Part shown: positions 46,401-47,835 of the stretch, one piece after another
Layout: each line of letters begins with the position of its first letter
Numbering within the stretch: position 1 is the first letter of the stretch
Origin: Nematopogon swammerdamellus
Taxonomy: Eukaryota; Arthropoda; Insecta; Lepidoptera; Adelidae
Length of the DNA stretch: 64,000 nt
Direction: 5' to 3'
NCBI GenBank assembly: GCA_946902875.1
Contig: OX336349.1
Span: 19,429,891-19,493,890 of the forward strand
The notes under the pieces: model-generated
What the model was told of the DNA's origin: nothing
The model's database searches: none
What the model saw: only the letters and a program-made list of their open reading frames with translations
Program-made: the position numbers and the translations under genes

Positions 46401-47024
46401 AAATCTTGCAAGACCAGTAAAACATTTAAATGATTGAAAAAGTTTACTGAGATATAAGAGAAAGTTCATAATTTCTTTTAGCTTTCAGTAACGATTTAAA
46501 GCAGAAAAATTTGAAAACTATTAACAAATTACGGGGACGATAAAGAAATTGAAAACTTAGAAGCGCCCACGGGATCGGACAGGGCTGTTCGTAGGTATGA
46601 GGTTCGTAGTATGGGTGAATGTTTTGGTGGTTTTATTTTATCTTCTATAAATTAACCCTAACCTATTGTTGAGGCAGCGCATGTCGTTTTTGTATTTGTT
46701 TCCTGCGAATAGCCTCGGATGTGATACCTGTATGATACGAATAGACACTTCCTACTCCTACGGGATCCTATAAAGTCTCACGTCATAATAAAAGTTATGC
46801 AACCCACAGCTTCACCGGGTAGTGACAGAAAGCTCGATTAATATGATGTTTTGTATTGTGGTACCTGCAAGCGTGAGCTCCTGGGCAGGCCGGCGACACA
46901 GCGTGCAAGAAGCCCGTTCTACCCGTCCCGCTGCTCTAGCGCCGTGCACCGCTGTTCCCGCAGCGCCAGTGTATACCGACACCGCACCGGAATACGCGCC
47001 CCTCGCGCCCGCTAAGCGATACAT
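5751..47024 (-). CDS. POLRMT: Mitochondrial DNA-directed RNA polymerase (POLRMT), 26 exons
   Basis: This is the nucleus-encoded single-subunit polymerase that transcribes mitochondrial DNA and makes replication primers in the matrix. Exons, in coding order: 47024-46865, 46289-46176, 44686-44259, 42715-42549, 40182-40009, 38256-38082, 36612-36502, 35472-35311, 33855-33661, 31795-31664, 29730-29590, 28762-28644, 27410-27245, 26973-26849 (or 27120-27008), 26105-25881, 24376-24227, 22736-22551, 19990-19781, 19152-18998, 18021-17870, 15485-15326, 13559-13430, 11951-11805, 11411-11240, 7030-6939 and 5886-5751. Every junction is GT-AG, the phases agree, and the sum is 4,284 nt (1,427 aa), a little longer than vertebrate POLRMT. 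The N-terminus is Arg-rich and lacks early acidic residues, as in a mitochondrial presequence. The C-terminal third carries [14 protein letters not shown], motif [18 protein letters not shown]-helix [18 protein letters not shown], motif [11 protein letters not shown] and a terminal YFFS. Boundaries are by eye; exon 14 is ambiguous. Confidence 0.96.
6150..6420. repeat. Dispersed repeat with (GT)n tract
   Basis: A (GT)18 microsatellite occupies about 6195-6230. It is followed by CATCGTAGCTCCCAAACGGA and GGACCGATTTGGATGCGG, which recur inverted at 20370-20480 and 21130-21240. This is an intron 25 repeat family of unknown class. Confidence 0.6.
6438..6637. mobile_element. Near-perfect palindromic MITE
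   Basis: Arms of about 85 bp begin AAATTTAAAAAACCCCCGAC and end in the exact complement. Both arms contain CCCGTTTACTTACTTAAAGG. A decayed relative lies at 20060-20260. In POLRMT intron 25. Confidence 0.85.
6939..7030 (-). CDS. POLRMT: POLRMT exon 25
   Basis: [20 protein letters not shown], directly continuing motif C in the family. Phase 0 in, phase 2 out. Donor ACCAG|GTGATG. Confidence 0.95.
7197..8428. mobile_element. Candidate DNA transposon bounded by 20-bp inverted repeat, with nested MITE
   Basis: TTATATAAGGTCTTTTTTTT at 7197 and its exact complement at 8409-8428 bound 1.2 kb. A foldback MITE (7220-7390, arms ACGAACCGTAAA...) sits just inside the left end. The interior has a GC-rich block near 7980-8160. 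No transposase is seen. Low-complexity termini make the outer boundary less certain. Confidence 0.45.
7220..7390. mobile_element. Foldback MITE
   Basis: The arms (ACGAACCGTAAAGGGG..., then ATAGATCATATTAAAATTAT) are repeated inverted at the right end for about 62 bp with a few mismatches. Confidence 0.8.
8626..10808. mobile_element. 2.2-kb non-autonomous DNA transposon with long TIRs (TATATAAGGTGTTATGTTAG)
   Basis: The left end (TATATAAGGTGTTATGTTAG, then TTTCGGGAGGGTTACA) and right end are inverted copies over about 75 bp. The same termini bound a shorter element at 29922-30306. The two elements share an internal segment (AACAAACAGCTGTTCTGCGTT). This copy also carries a CpG-rich block (10130-10480) and a short minus ORF, which the small relative lacks. 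Confidence 0.7.
9861..10058 (-). CDS. Short ORF inside the 2.2-kb transposon, function unknown
   Basis: 65 codons starting [20 protein letters not shown] and ending with VDFMYK and a stop. The composition is protein-like (charged, helical). It is preceded by CpG-rich DNA that could be a promoter or 5' UTR. It may be a captured host-gene fragment or a remnant of the element's own gene. No homology is recognised. Confidence 0.35.
   Translation of the reverse strand: MVIIMANSYRAIYGALKDKRDSVIWHSYISVAKELLTKLRKKEDFHDRVIENFLSVERRVDFMYK
10928..11380. repeat. Three tandem copies of a 152-bp unit containing POLRMT motif C
   Basis: TGAAGTT occurs at 11061, 11213 and 11365, giving an exact 152-bp period. 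The copies differ at only one or two positions. Only the rightmost copy has the rest of exon 24 and a 3' splice site. The other two lack an AG acceptor before the coding part, and read-through after the exon 24 donor hits a stop, so they should be intronic. Confidence 0.9.
11240..11411 (-). CDS. POLRMT: POLRMT exon 24 (catalytic motif C), complete copy
   Basis: [17 protein letters not shown] and [11 protein letters not shown]: the Asp of HDC is the second catalytic metal ligand. Acceptor TGCGCAG|ACGTCC, donor ACG|GTGAGT. Its last ~140 nt are repeated twice more downstream in the intron. Confidence 0.96.
11412..11804. other. POLRMT intron 23
   Basis: No gene or recognised element. AT-rich apart from the exon edges. 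Confidence 0.5.
11805..11951 (-). CDS. POLRMT: POLRMT exon 23
   Basis: [16 protein letters not shown] is a family hallmark. The exon end could be TACCA|GTCAGT (chosen) or GACCA|GTACCA, six nt earlier; both keep frame. Confidence 0.93.
12270..12745 (-). mobile_element. Jockey-like LINE 3' end, split by a SINE insertion
   Basis: The LINE tail (GCATGCCGGCCTGACAGGTG-like, same family as 34036-34603 and 53018-53350) is interrupted at 12435 and resumes at 12672. The sequence GTACTTGGGGCGAGATAT is present on both sides of the insert. Confidence 0.75.
12436..12671 (-). mobile_element. SINE-like insert with (AAC)n tail and 18-bp target duplication
   Basis: A 236-bp insert whose minus strand ends in (AAC)5, flanked by the perfect 18-bp direct repeat GTACTTGGGGCGAGATAT (12418-12435 and 12672-12689). 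Its other end carries the CCCCACTGCATCTCTCCCCG block shared by family A SINEs. This is the footprint of target-primed retrotransposition. Confidence 0.85.
13187..13386. mobile_element. Foldback MITE in POLRMT intron 22
   Basis: About 90-bp imperfect arms: CCTTCAAAAATGTATGAAAT...GGCAGTGCTAAAG against its complement at 13300-13380. Confidence 0.75.
13430..13559 (-). CDS. POLRMT: POLRMT exon 22 (specificity region)
   Basis: [20 protein letters not shown] and [15 protein letters not shown]. Donor GCCAA|GTCTGT is inferred from phase with exon 23. An inverted-repeat element ends about 45 bp into the intron. Confidence 0.92.
13962..14330 (-). mobile_element. Family A retroelement copy with tRNA-like head
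   Basis: This copy keeps an A-box-like GTAGCTCAATGATGCGG and a B-box-like GTGGTTCGGATTCC. Between them lies GTCAGTACTTGGATGG, which resembles a 5S rRNA segment. It then continues into the family A body and ends in an A-rich tail near 14330. The element itself reads left to right. Confidence 0.6.
14505..14800 (-). mobile_element. SINE family B fragment
   Basis: It shares GGTGCCATACCGGAGACTTC and CTGGCTATACTGGACTAGAG with copies at 21405-21812 and 40228-40470. Orientation is opposite to the full copy at 21405. Confidence 0.7.
15326..15485 (-). CDS. POLRMT: POLRMT exon 21 (motif B / O-helix)
   Basis: [20 protein letters not shown] is motif B, with the NTP-binding Lys and the selector Tyr. A variable Ala-rich insert ([12 protein letters not shown]) precedes it. 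Its acceptor is 40 bp from a 28-unit minisatellite in intron 20. Confidence 0.97.
15526..16509. repeat. 35-bp minisatellite, 28 units
   Basis: Unit ATTGAGAGGGTGTGAGTTCC + TTGTCCACTAGTCCT is repeated contiguously for 984 bp with point variants. Three sub-types (GTGAGTTCC, GTAAGTTCC, GTAAGTTTC) recur in partly ordered triplets. It lies in POLRMT intron 20, ending 41 bp before exon 21. There are no spacers, so it is not a CRISPR array. Confidence 0.97.
16535..16800 (-). mobile_element. SINE family A
   Basis: Poly-T at 16531 (the poly-A tail on the minus strand), then GAAACTGACACGGTTGGCTG and the family A body. Confidence 0.75.
17445..17766 (-). mobile_element. SINE family A, long form
   Basis: Complete from the poly-A end (17448) to the distal GTACCGGCCCCACACGGT end. 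Includes the CCTTTTACGACATACACGGG block. Confidence 0.8.
17870..18021 (-). CDS. POLRMT: POLRMT exon 20 (catalytic motif A)
   Basis: [20 protein letters not shown] holds motif A. The Asp of QDGSC is the first metal-binding catalytic residue of single-subunit RNA polymerases. It ends [10 protein letters not shown] with donor TCC|GTCAGT, phase 0. Confidence 0.97.
18190..18375 (-). pseudogene. LINE C-terminus with (AAC)n tail
   Basis: The minus strand encodes [19 protein letters not shown] then a stop, a short UTR and (AAC)n. The FxxELGWLE ending matches the plus-strand fragment at 22780-23200. This is a 5'-truncated LINE (I/R1-like group by its ending). Confidence 0.65.
18380..18997. other. POLRMT intron 19 remainder
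   Basis: AT-rich, with a short (TTCTTA)n run near 18520. Some LINE-like debris is suspected around 18780-18870, but nothing is firmly identified. Confidence 0.4.
18998..19152 (-). CDS. POLRMT: POLRMT exon 19
   Basis: [15 protein letters not shown] and [17 protein letters not shown] are conserved palm/fingers sequence. Phase 2 in, phase 1 out. Donor GAAG|GTGAAG. Confidence 0.97.
19153..19780. other. POLRMT intron 18
   Basis: No recognised gene or element. AT-rich. Confidence 0.5.
19781..19990 (-). CDS. POLRMT: POLRMT exon 18 (PHNMDFRGR block)
   Basis: [31 protein letters not shown] and [11 protein letters not shown] are near-universal POLRMT signatures. FRGR lies in the template/NTP-binding region. 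Donor GAGAG|GTAAGT. Confidence 0.98.
20050..20485. repeat. Decayed copy of the intron 25 palindrome and its flank
   Basis: ACTTAAAGGAGTCGG and the AAGTAAGTAAACGG arms match the MITE at 6438. It is followed by (GAAAT)n and a GCATGCAAATTGGTCCAC block related to 6150-6420. Confidence 0.55.
20495..21135. mobile_element. Tandem cluster of CTATTCGCAGG-terminal elements
   Basis: GCTATTCGCAGGTA and its complement TACCTGCGAATAG recur in alternating orientation. Two internal copies (about 20632-20853 and 20867-21074) share the same body, including TTGAGGCGGCGCATGTCGTT. A third, related fragment lies at 46590-46750. Confidence 0.65.
20706..20745. repeat. Perfect 40-bp palindrome
   Basis: AAATTACAGAAGATGCGTCG is followed immediately by its exact complement with no spacer. 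In the sister copy (about 20946-20964) the palindrome centre is missing. Confidence 0.9.
21405..21812 (+). mobile_element. Full-length tRNA-derived SINE (family B)
   Basis: The head carries a canonical A box (GGTGGCCGAGTGG) and B box (GGTTCGAATCC) spaced as in a class II tRNA. It is followed by a roughly 320-bp body shared with 14505 and 40228 and a poly-A tail at about 21798. It is a SINE, not a functional tRNA gene, because the acceptor stem is not closed. Confidence 0.85.
21925..22130 (-). mobile_element. SINE family A fragment
   Basis: GGTTGGTACCACCGCACTGAATGA-type body; the poly-A tail at the right (TTACATAAAATAAAAAAAC) means the element reads left to right. Confidence 0.65.
22132..22530. 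repeat. Dispersed repeat (CCGGCCAAGTGCGAGTC...ACAGACAGACGGACGG)
   Basis: Shares CAAGTGCGAGTCGAACTCGC and GGTTCAAGAGATACAGCC with 27495-27870 and a short piece at 56156-56200. The GACA/GACG simple repeat near the end is characteristic of this widespread insect repeat. Confidence 0.7.
22551..22736 (-). CDS. POLRMT: POLRMT exon 17
   Basis: It starts with a variable Ser/Pro/Asp linker, then [20 protein letters not shown], the conserved helix before the PHNMDFRGR block. Phase 2 on both sides. Confidence 0.93.
22780..23205 (+). pseudogene. LINE ORF2 C-terminal fragment (RNase H-distal region)
   Basis: Open frame with [35 protein letters not shown] (a Cys/His zinc-binding pattern) and the terminal LLEELGWLE stop, then (AAC)n at 23188. 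This is a 5'-truncated non-LTR element abutting POLRMT exon 17. Confidence 0.8.
23330..23760 (+). mobile_element. LINE 3' tail and associated repeat
   Basis: CTTTTGAAAAACCCTGGG-type complement, GGCATGGCATTCGCAAACCC and an A-rich run at 23741 match the jockey-like tail seen inverted at 12270, 34036 and 53018. The preceding GACAAGTTCGAGTGCAGTCT block recurs at 8470 and 28110. Confidence 0.6.
23893..24095 (+). repeat. Dispersed repeat (CTAGCTGTGCCCGCGGCTCC...)
   Basis: CTAGCTGTGCCCGCGGCTCC through AAAATCGGTTCAGTGGTT to (GACA)n is a repeat found across arthropod genomes, likely a non-LTR 3' end or derived SINE. Confidence 0.65.
24227..24376 (-). CDS. POLRMT: POLRMT exon 16
   Basis: [19 protein letters not shown] and ILDLQLQVF correspond to the 'LN.LG...WR.N..ILD' block conserved in T7-like mitochondrial polymerases. 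Phase 2 on both sides. Confidence 0.93.
24400..24690 (-). mobile_element. SINE family A
   Basis: Opens with GTGTGGGGCCGGTACTTTAA and ends in a poly-A run at 24677. The element reads left to right, adjacent to POLRMT exon 16. Confidence 0.75.
25370..25690 (+). repeat. Dispersed repeat ending in the family A distal block
   Basis: CAACACCGACCACCACGTTT and AAGGCACGAAGAACCCACCT recur at 44815-45130 (same orientation) and inverted at 52350-52620 and 59152-59480. Confidence 0.65.
25695..25876. mobile_element. Foldback MITE abutting a splice donor
   Basis: Arms GTACCCTAATCACGAGATT...CCGCATCATTTTGTATGGAG are inverted over about 70 bp. The right terminus stops 4 nt into POLRMT intron 15. Confidence 0.85.
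25881..26105 (-). CDS. POLRMT: POLRMT exon 15
   Basis: [20 protein letters not shown] and [11 protein letters not shown] followed by [13 protein letters not shown]: the start of the conserved polymerase domain. The donor CAG|GTCAGT overlaps the terminus of a MITE (25695-25876), which provides bases from intron position +5 on. Confidence 0.92.
26130..26512 (-). mobile_element. SINE family A with complete tRNA-like head
   Basis: On the minus strand the head has A box AAGCTCAGTGG and B box GGTTCGGATTCC, with GTCAGTACTTGGTTGG between them, and the tail is poly-A at 26138. This is the clearest evidence that family A is a pol III SINE. Confidence 0.8.
26849..26973 (-). CDS. POLRMT: POLRMT exon 14, downstream duplicate (14B)
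   Basis: [15 protein letters not shown] is shared with 14A. Acceptor GCACGCAG|GACTAC is a better 3' splice site than 14A has. Donor CA|GTCAGT joins in phase 2 with exon 15. This copy is the more likely constitutive exon. Confidence 0.75.
27008..27120 (-). CDS. POLRMT: POLRMT exon 14, upstream duplicate (14A)
   Basis: Near-identical to exon 14B. It starts at a plausible acceptor (CTTTTTGAG|GAGACG) and ends at CA|GTCAGC, phase 0 in and phase 2 out, so it can replace 14B. It lacks three 5' codons and one internal codon of 14B. The gap to 14B is only 34 nt, too short for a normal intron. The frame also stays open straight through both copies. Confidence 0.55.
27245..27410 (-). CDS. POLRMT: POLRMT exon 13
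   Basis: [11 protein letters not shown] and [15 protein letters not shown]. Phase 2 in, phase 0 out. Acceptor TGACAG|GTATCA, donor CTG|GTAATT. Confidence 0.9.
27495..27870. repeat. Dispersed repeat (second copy of the 22132 type)
   Basis: Same blocks in the same order as 22132-22530, with a shorter GACA region. In POLRMT intron 12. Confidence 0.7.
28196..28575. mobile_element. Tc1/mariner-type MITE with TA target duplication
   Basis: TIRs CAGGGTATCCCAAAACTCAA and CAACGTGTCCCAAAACTCAA (complement), continuing CGTCAAGCGG, flanked by TA on both sides. 380 bp, noncoding. Confidence 0.75.
28644..28762 (-). CDS. POLRMT: POLRMT exon 12
   Basis: [20 protein letters not shown] and [12 protein letters not shown]: helical segment just before the intercalating-hairpin region in the family. 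Acceptor TTGAAG|CCGGAG, donor AACAG|GTGCCA, phase 2 out. Confidence 0.88.
29030..29278 (-). pseudogene. RTE-type LINE C-terminus
   Basis: The minus strand encodes [24 protein letters not shown] and GEAYVQQW then a stop, the RTE-clade reverse transcriptase end. Related fragments lie at 32700, 38281 and 56210. Confidence 0.85.
29318..29560 (+). mobile_element. 3' end of the 40.5-kb-type LINE
   Basis: It matches the end of the LINE at 40490-42250: last codons of ORF2, the UTR with TTTAACTGGATTTAGACG and an (AAAT)n tail. Confidence 0.8.
29590..29730 (-). CDS. POLRMT: POLRMT exon 11
   Basis: 47 codons. [19 protein letters not shown] and [11 protein letters not shown] fit the N-terminal domain. 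Acceptor GAATAG|AGAAAT, donor GAG|GTACAC. Phase 0 on both sides. Confidence 0.85.
29922..30306. mobile_element. Short relative of the 2.2-kb transposon
   Basis: TIRs (AGGGTGTTACGATGACCATG / complement of TGGTCAGCGAAACACCTTA), each followed by CTTCGGGAGGGTTACATA. The inner GAACAGCTGTTTGTTGTAAG is shared with 8626-10808. Confidence 0.75.
30312..30954. mobile_element. Tc1/mariner-type non-autonomous element
   Basis: TIRs CAGGGTGATTCAGGATAGGC / complement at 30935-30954, with AGAAACTTCAGG continuing, flanked by TA. It has an internal (CATA)n and a piece of the CCCGACAATCGGGGTAAGCA repeat. It sits directly beside the previous element. Confidence 0.75.
31437..31530 (+). mobile_element. LINE 3' tail fragment
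   Basis: Third copy of the AGATAATGACAAAAACAAC / TTTAACTGGATTTAGAAG tail with (AAAT)n. Confidence 0.7.
31664..31795 (-). CDS. POLRMT: POLRMT exon 10
   Basis: Acceptor GATCAG|GTGAAG, donor [30 protein letters not shown] matches the family's QLE-E-xG segment before the N-terminal domain core. An earlier GTACTA would shorten the exon by 12 nt. Confidence 0.78.
31830..32188 (-). pseudogene. R2/NeSL-like LINE C-terminus fragment
   Basis: The minus strand encodes [18 protein letters not shown] and [11 protein letters not shown], nearly identical to the end of the plus-strand copy at 37140-38010, plus the shared 3' UTR (GAAACGTGAAGCATGCGCGG). Confidence 0.8.
32193..32577. mobile_element. PIF/Harbinger-like MITE (385 bp)
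   Basis: TIRs AGCCACGTATTCACTAGTAAAC / complement of GTTTACTAGTGAATACGTAGCT, flanked by TAA on both sides (32190-32192, 32578-32580). It holds a 61-codon ORF beginning [11 protein letters not shown], possibly a remnant of the Harbinger N-terminal region. Confidence 0.8.
32700..32872 (-). pseudogene. RTE LINE C-terminus fragment
   Basis: Minus-strand [24 protein letters not shown] ending, frameshifted. Same family as 29030. Confidence 0.7.
33085..33560. other. POLRMT intron 9 segment with GC-rich inverted repeat
   Basis: An AT-rich stretch is followed by CpG-rich 33266-33500. TACGGAGCTCTCCGAGA (about 33319) and its complement (about 33402-33420) form arms. Origin unknown. Confidence 0.35.
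33661..33855 (-). CDS. POLRMT: POLRMT exon 9
   Basis: 65 codons, phase 0 on both sides: acceptor TTTCAG|GGCTGG, donor GGAG|GTGGGT. It encodes [16 protein letters not shown] and [13 protein letters not shown], connecting the PPR region to the polymerase N-terminal domain. Confidence 0.88.
34036..34620 (-). pseudogene. Jockey-like LINE RT C-terminal fragment
   Basis: A 153-codon minus frame with [30 protein letters not shown] and [15 protein letters not shown], the conserved thumb/post-RT region, ending in the tail shared with 12270 and 53018. 5'-truncated. Confidence 0.85.
34910..35212 (-). mobile_element. SINE family A
   Basis: Distal block ATGTCGTAAAAGGCGACTGA, family body, and poly-A at 35200. 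The element reads left to right, close to POLRMT exon 8. Confidence 0.78.
35311..35472 (-). CDS. POLRMT: POLRMT exon 8 (PPR region)
   Basis: 54 codons, phase 0 on both sides. [13 protein letters not shown] and [15 protein letters not shown] form the next PPR helices after exon 7. Donor ATG|GTAATT. Confidence 0.92.
35661..36320. repeat. Six tandem 110-bp units
   Basis: TCTTTGAATATGG or its variant begins at 35661, 35771, 35881, 35991, 36101 and 36211, an exact 110-bp period. Each unit contains ~33 bp of apparent flank plus the left part of the MITE below. Confidence 0.95.
35694..36362. mobile_element. Pogo/Tigger-like MITE with internally amplified left end
   Basis: Left TIR CAGTAGGGCCTCGATAATCC and right terminus complement CAGTAGGGCCATGATAATCC, each flanked by TA. 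The TIR type and TA duplication fit the Tc1/mariner superfamily, with pogo-like termini. Confidence 0.7.
36502..36612 (-). CDS. POLRMT: POLRMT exon 7 (PPR region)
   Basis: A 37-codon exon, phase 0 on both sides: acceptor GCCCAG|GCTCGA, donor [24 protein letters not shown] is a classical pentatricopeptide-type helix of POLRMT. Confidence 0.9.
36613..37135. other. POLRMT intron 6 remainder
   Basis: AT-rich; nothing recognised. Confidence 0.5.
37140..38010 (+). pseudogene. R2/NeSL-like LINE: restriction-like endonuclease C-terminus
   Basis: [19 protein letters not shown] zinc-knuckle-like motif at about 37165 leads into a 220-codon frame (37206-37868). [20 protein letters not shown] has the PD...ExT signature of the restriction-like endonuclease of R2/NeSL-type non-LTR elements. 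The frame continues into KYCNLVDRI and the IWIGREGG end. The RT domain is missing. The host gene runs on the other strand. Confidence 0.8.
38082..38256 (-). CDS. POLRMT: POLRMT exon 6
   Basis: Acceptor TGTGCAG|TAAAG, donor GAGCCA|GTGAGC. Basic helix [20 protein letters not shown] followed by [20 protein letters not shown], the start of the PPR-like helical repeats of the N-terminal domain. Confidence 0.85.
38281..38472 (-). pseudogene. RTE LINE C-terminus
   Basis: [20 protein letters not shown] and [10 protein letters not shown] then stop. The 3' end (CATCATCAGCC) abuts POLRMT exon 6. Confidence 0.85.
38568..39945 (-). mobile_element. SINE family A split by a hAT element
   Basis: The poly-A end (38570) through the body up to GGTACCAAC (38764) resumes at 39781 and runs to the tRNA-like head (B-box side at about 39842, A-box side at about 39925). 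Confidence 0.85.
38765..39780. mobile_element. hAT-superfamily non-autonomous element (1,016 bp)
   Basis: Termini CAGTGGCGGCTGG and complement CACTGGCGGCTGG are bounded by the 8-bp direct repeat GTACCAAC (38757-38764, 39781-39788). An 8-bp duplication with CAGTG termini is diagnostic of hAT. No transposase is encoded. Confidence 0.9.
40009..40182 (-). CDS. POLRMT: POLRMT exon 5 (acidic/Ala-Pro linker)
   Basis: It encodes an acidic run ([19 protein letters not shown]) and an Ala/Pro tract, then KPFNVKK. Donor AAGAG|GTATCT, phase 2. A second GT downstream (GAAG|GTATGA) would follow an in-frame stop and is rejected. Confidence 0.8.
40228..40470 (-). mobile_element. SINE family B fragment
   Basis: Poly-A end at about 40235; body shared with 21405 in reverse. 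It adjoins the LINE below. Confidence 0.7.
40490..42255 (+). pseudogene. 5'-truncated CR1/jockey-like LINE with reverse transcriptase
   Basis: RT blocks in order: [14 protein letters not shown], then [57 protein letters not shown] and the catalytic FKFFADDSK. The last 333 codons (41103-42104) are open, but at least two frameshifts break the first 600 bp, so it is not functional. The 3' UTR ends in (AAAT)n at about 42232. Tails at 29318 and 31437 are the same family. Confidence 0.88.
42262..42495 (+). pseudogene. Short LINE C-terminal fragment
   Basis: [18 protein letters not shown] and [18 protein letters not shown] then stop, followed by an A-rich tail. Lineage uncertain. Confidence 0.4.
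42549..42715 (-). CDS. POLRMT: POLRMT exon 4
   Basis: Acceptor TGTGCAG|CATGG. The donor is the non-consensus but good CTCGA|GTTAGT, chosen because it joins in phase with exon 5. It encodes [15 protein letters not shown] and HQFTQLE. Confidence 0.75.
42780..43372. mobile_element. Pogo/Tigger-like MITE (593 bp)
   Basis: TIRs CAGTAAAACCCGCTTAATAC / complement, flanked by TA. Multiple internal TTAAGCGGGA motifs repeat the terminal motif at both ends. Confidence 0.85.
43795..44116 (-). mobile_element. SINE family A, long form
   Basis: Poly-A end at 43793 to the distal CCGGCCCCACACGGTA end. Nearly identical to 53390-53711. Confidence 0.82.
44259..44686 (-). CDS. POLRMT: POLRMT exon 3 (N-terminal extension)
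   Basis: This is the largest exon, 428 nt. It continues the fast-evolving N-terminal region, with acidic and helical segments such as [19 protein letters not shown]. Acceptor ATTATAG|TAAACG, donor GAG|GTAAGC. Phase 1 in, phase 0 out, confirming exon 2. Confidence 0.88.
44815..45135 (+). repeat. Dispersed repeat (25370 type)
   Basis: TCCCGACAATTGGGGTAAGC, CACCACGTTTTGCAAAGTAT and the terminal CCTTTTACGACATTCATGGG block. Confidence 0.65.
45195..45480 (-). pseudogene. LINE C-terminal fragment
   Basis: Minus strand: [19 protein letters not shown] and a [17 protein letters not shown] end. A related fragment lies on the plus strand at 54967-55340. Confidence 0.7.
45720..46175. other. POLRMT intron 2 segment
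   Basis: AT-rich DNA; a partial dispersed repeat (GATGCCGAGCGAAGCTCGGT, an imperfect hairpin) lies near 45820-45850. Confidence 0.4.
46176..46289 (-). CDS. POLRMT: POLRMT exon 2 (basic linker)
   Basis: Acceptor TTTCAG|CTGAGAG, donor GAAG|GTATCT. It encodes a Lys-rich segment ([20 protein letters not shown]) typical of the flexible N-terminal extension. Phase 1 in, phase 1 out. Confidence 0.85.
46560..46760. mobile_element. CTATTCGCAGG-family element remnant
   Basis: GGACAGGGCTGTTCGTAGGT, TTGAGGCAGCGCATGTCGTT and CCTGCGAATAG match the cluster at 20495-21135. In POLRMT intron 1. Confidence 0.6.
46865..47024 (-). CDS. POLRMT: POLRMT exon 1 (start, presequence)
   Basis: The ATG at 47024 opens [13 protein letters not shown], continuing Ala/Gly/Arg-rich with no acidic residue until about residue 36: a mitochondrial targeting peptide. 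An upstream in-frame ATG at 47054 would prepend MLCLLIFPAD, which is hydrophobic and acidic and a poorer presequence start. Donor CAG|GTACCA. Ends in phase 1. Confidence 0.85.
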
Positions 47025-47682
47025 GTCTGCCGGAAATATAAGCAAACACAACACTCTTCACTCAGAGACCTACAGAAATATTTAAAGGAATCATTGGGAA
47101 TAAATTCTCAAACTTGAAACTCGTATATTAGCAAGCATGCCCCAGAAGGCTACATCAAACAAAACACGTGAGAAATGACAAATGACTGACACCTGACACT
47201 TGACCCAAATACATATTTATTGGTAATCTGTGCACTTGACAGCTAGATGCGTCGCCAACCGTGCACAGCCAATAATCTGTGGTCGTCTAAGGACTCCGGC
47301 AAGCGAACGATTTTTATTCTACTAAACTTACTAGTAATCCAACATCTAAACTTATTAGTACATACCTTCCAAAATATATGCCAAAATTTAGACGTCACAA
47401 CGTCAACTCAAATGTTTAGTTCACCGACGCCACACGACTCAATTAAAAAGTAGTACAACTTCATAAAGTCTATGAACGCCTATAGCGGCCGGCTTTTTAT
47501 TCGGCCGCCGACAGTTTTTAAATCATCTTCCAACCTAATGAACGCTGCACTTTCTTGACCGTACCACCTGCAGATTGAAGGACGGAATAGTCCTCCGTGT
47601 GTCCATCTCAAACGACTAAACAGTTGGGTTGGAGAACAATCGACCGTCTCGTCGTCATGGCCAACTCAATTAAACTGTTAAG
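47025..47682 (-). promoter_or_regulatory. POLRMT 5' flank and probable promoter region
   Basis: No TATA box is evident within 100 bp upstream of the ATG. The stretch contains a short GC-rich hairpin (GCGGCCG / CGGCCGC at about 47485-47503). Assignment as promoter is by position only. The LTR element inserted about 660 bp upstream of the start codon. Confidence 0.35.
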
Positions 47683-47811
47683 TGTCATGGGTTGGCTGGT
47701 TATTATTTAGTTCATAGAAAAAGTTGTAATTTTGACAGTCAGTCAACATAGTAAAATAAAGATGGACTCATTAAATGTATTTAATTTATTATAAATTATC
47801 AAACATTTACA
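47683..47811 (+). repeat. 5' LTR
   Basis: Begins TGTCATGGG and ends ATTTACA, matching the 3' LTR except for A versus T in the TATTTAATTT/TATTTTATTT stretch. It contains AATAAA-like AT-rich sequence. Confidence 0.95.
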
Positions 47812-47829
47812 TGGCGCAGCCGGTATAAA
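47812..47829 (+). promoter_or_regulatory. tRNA primer-binding site
   Basis: TGGCGCAGCCGGTA starts at the first base after the LTR, the expected place for complementarity to a host tRNA 3' end. The tRNA (possibly Ser) is not certain. Confidence 0.7.
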
Positions 47830-47835
47830 GTGGAA

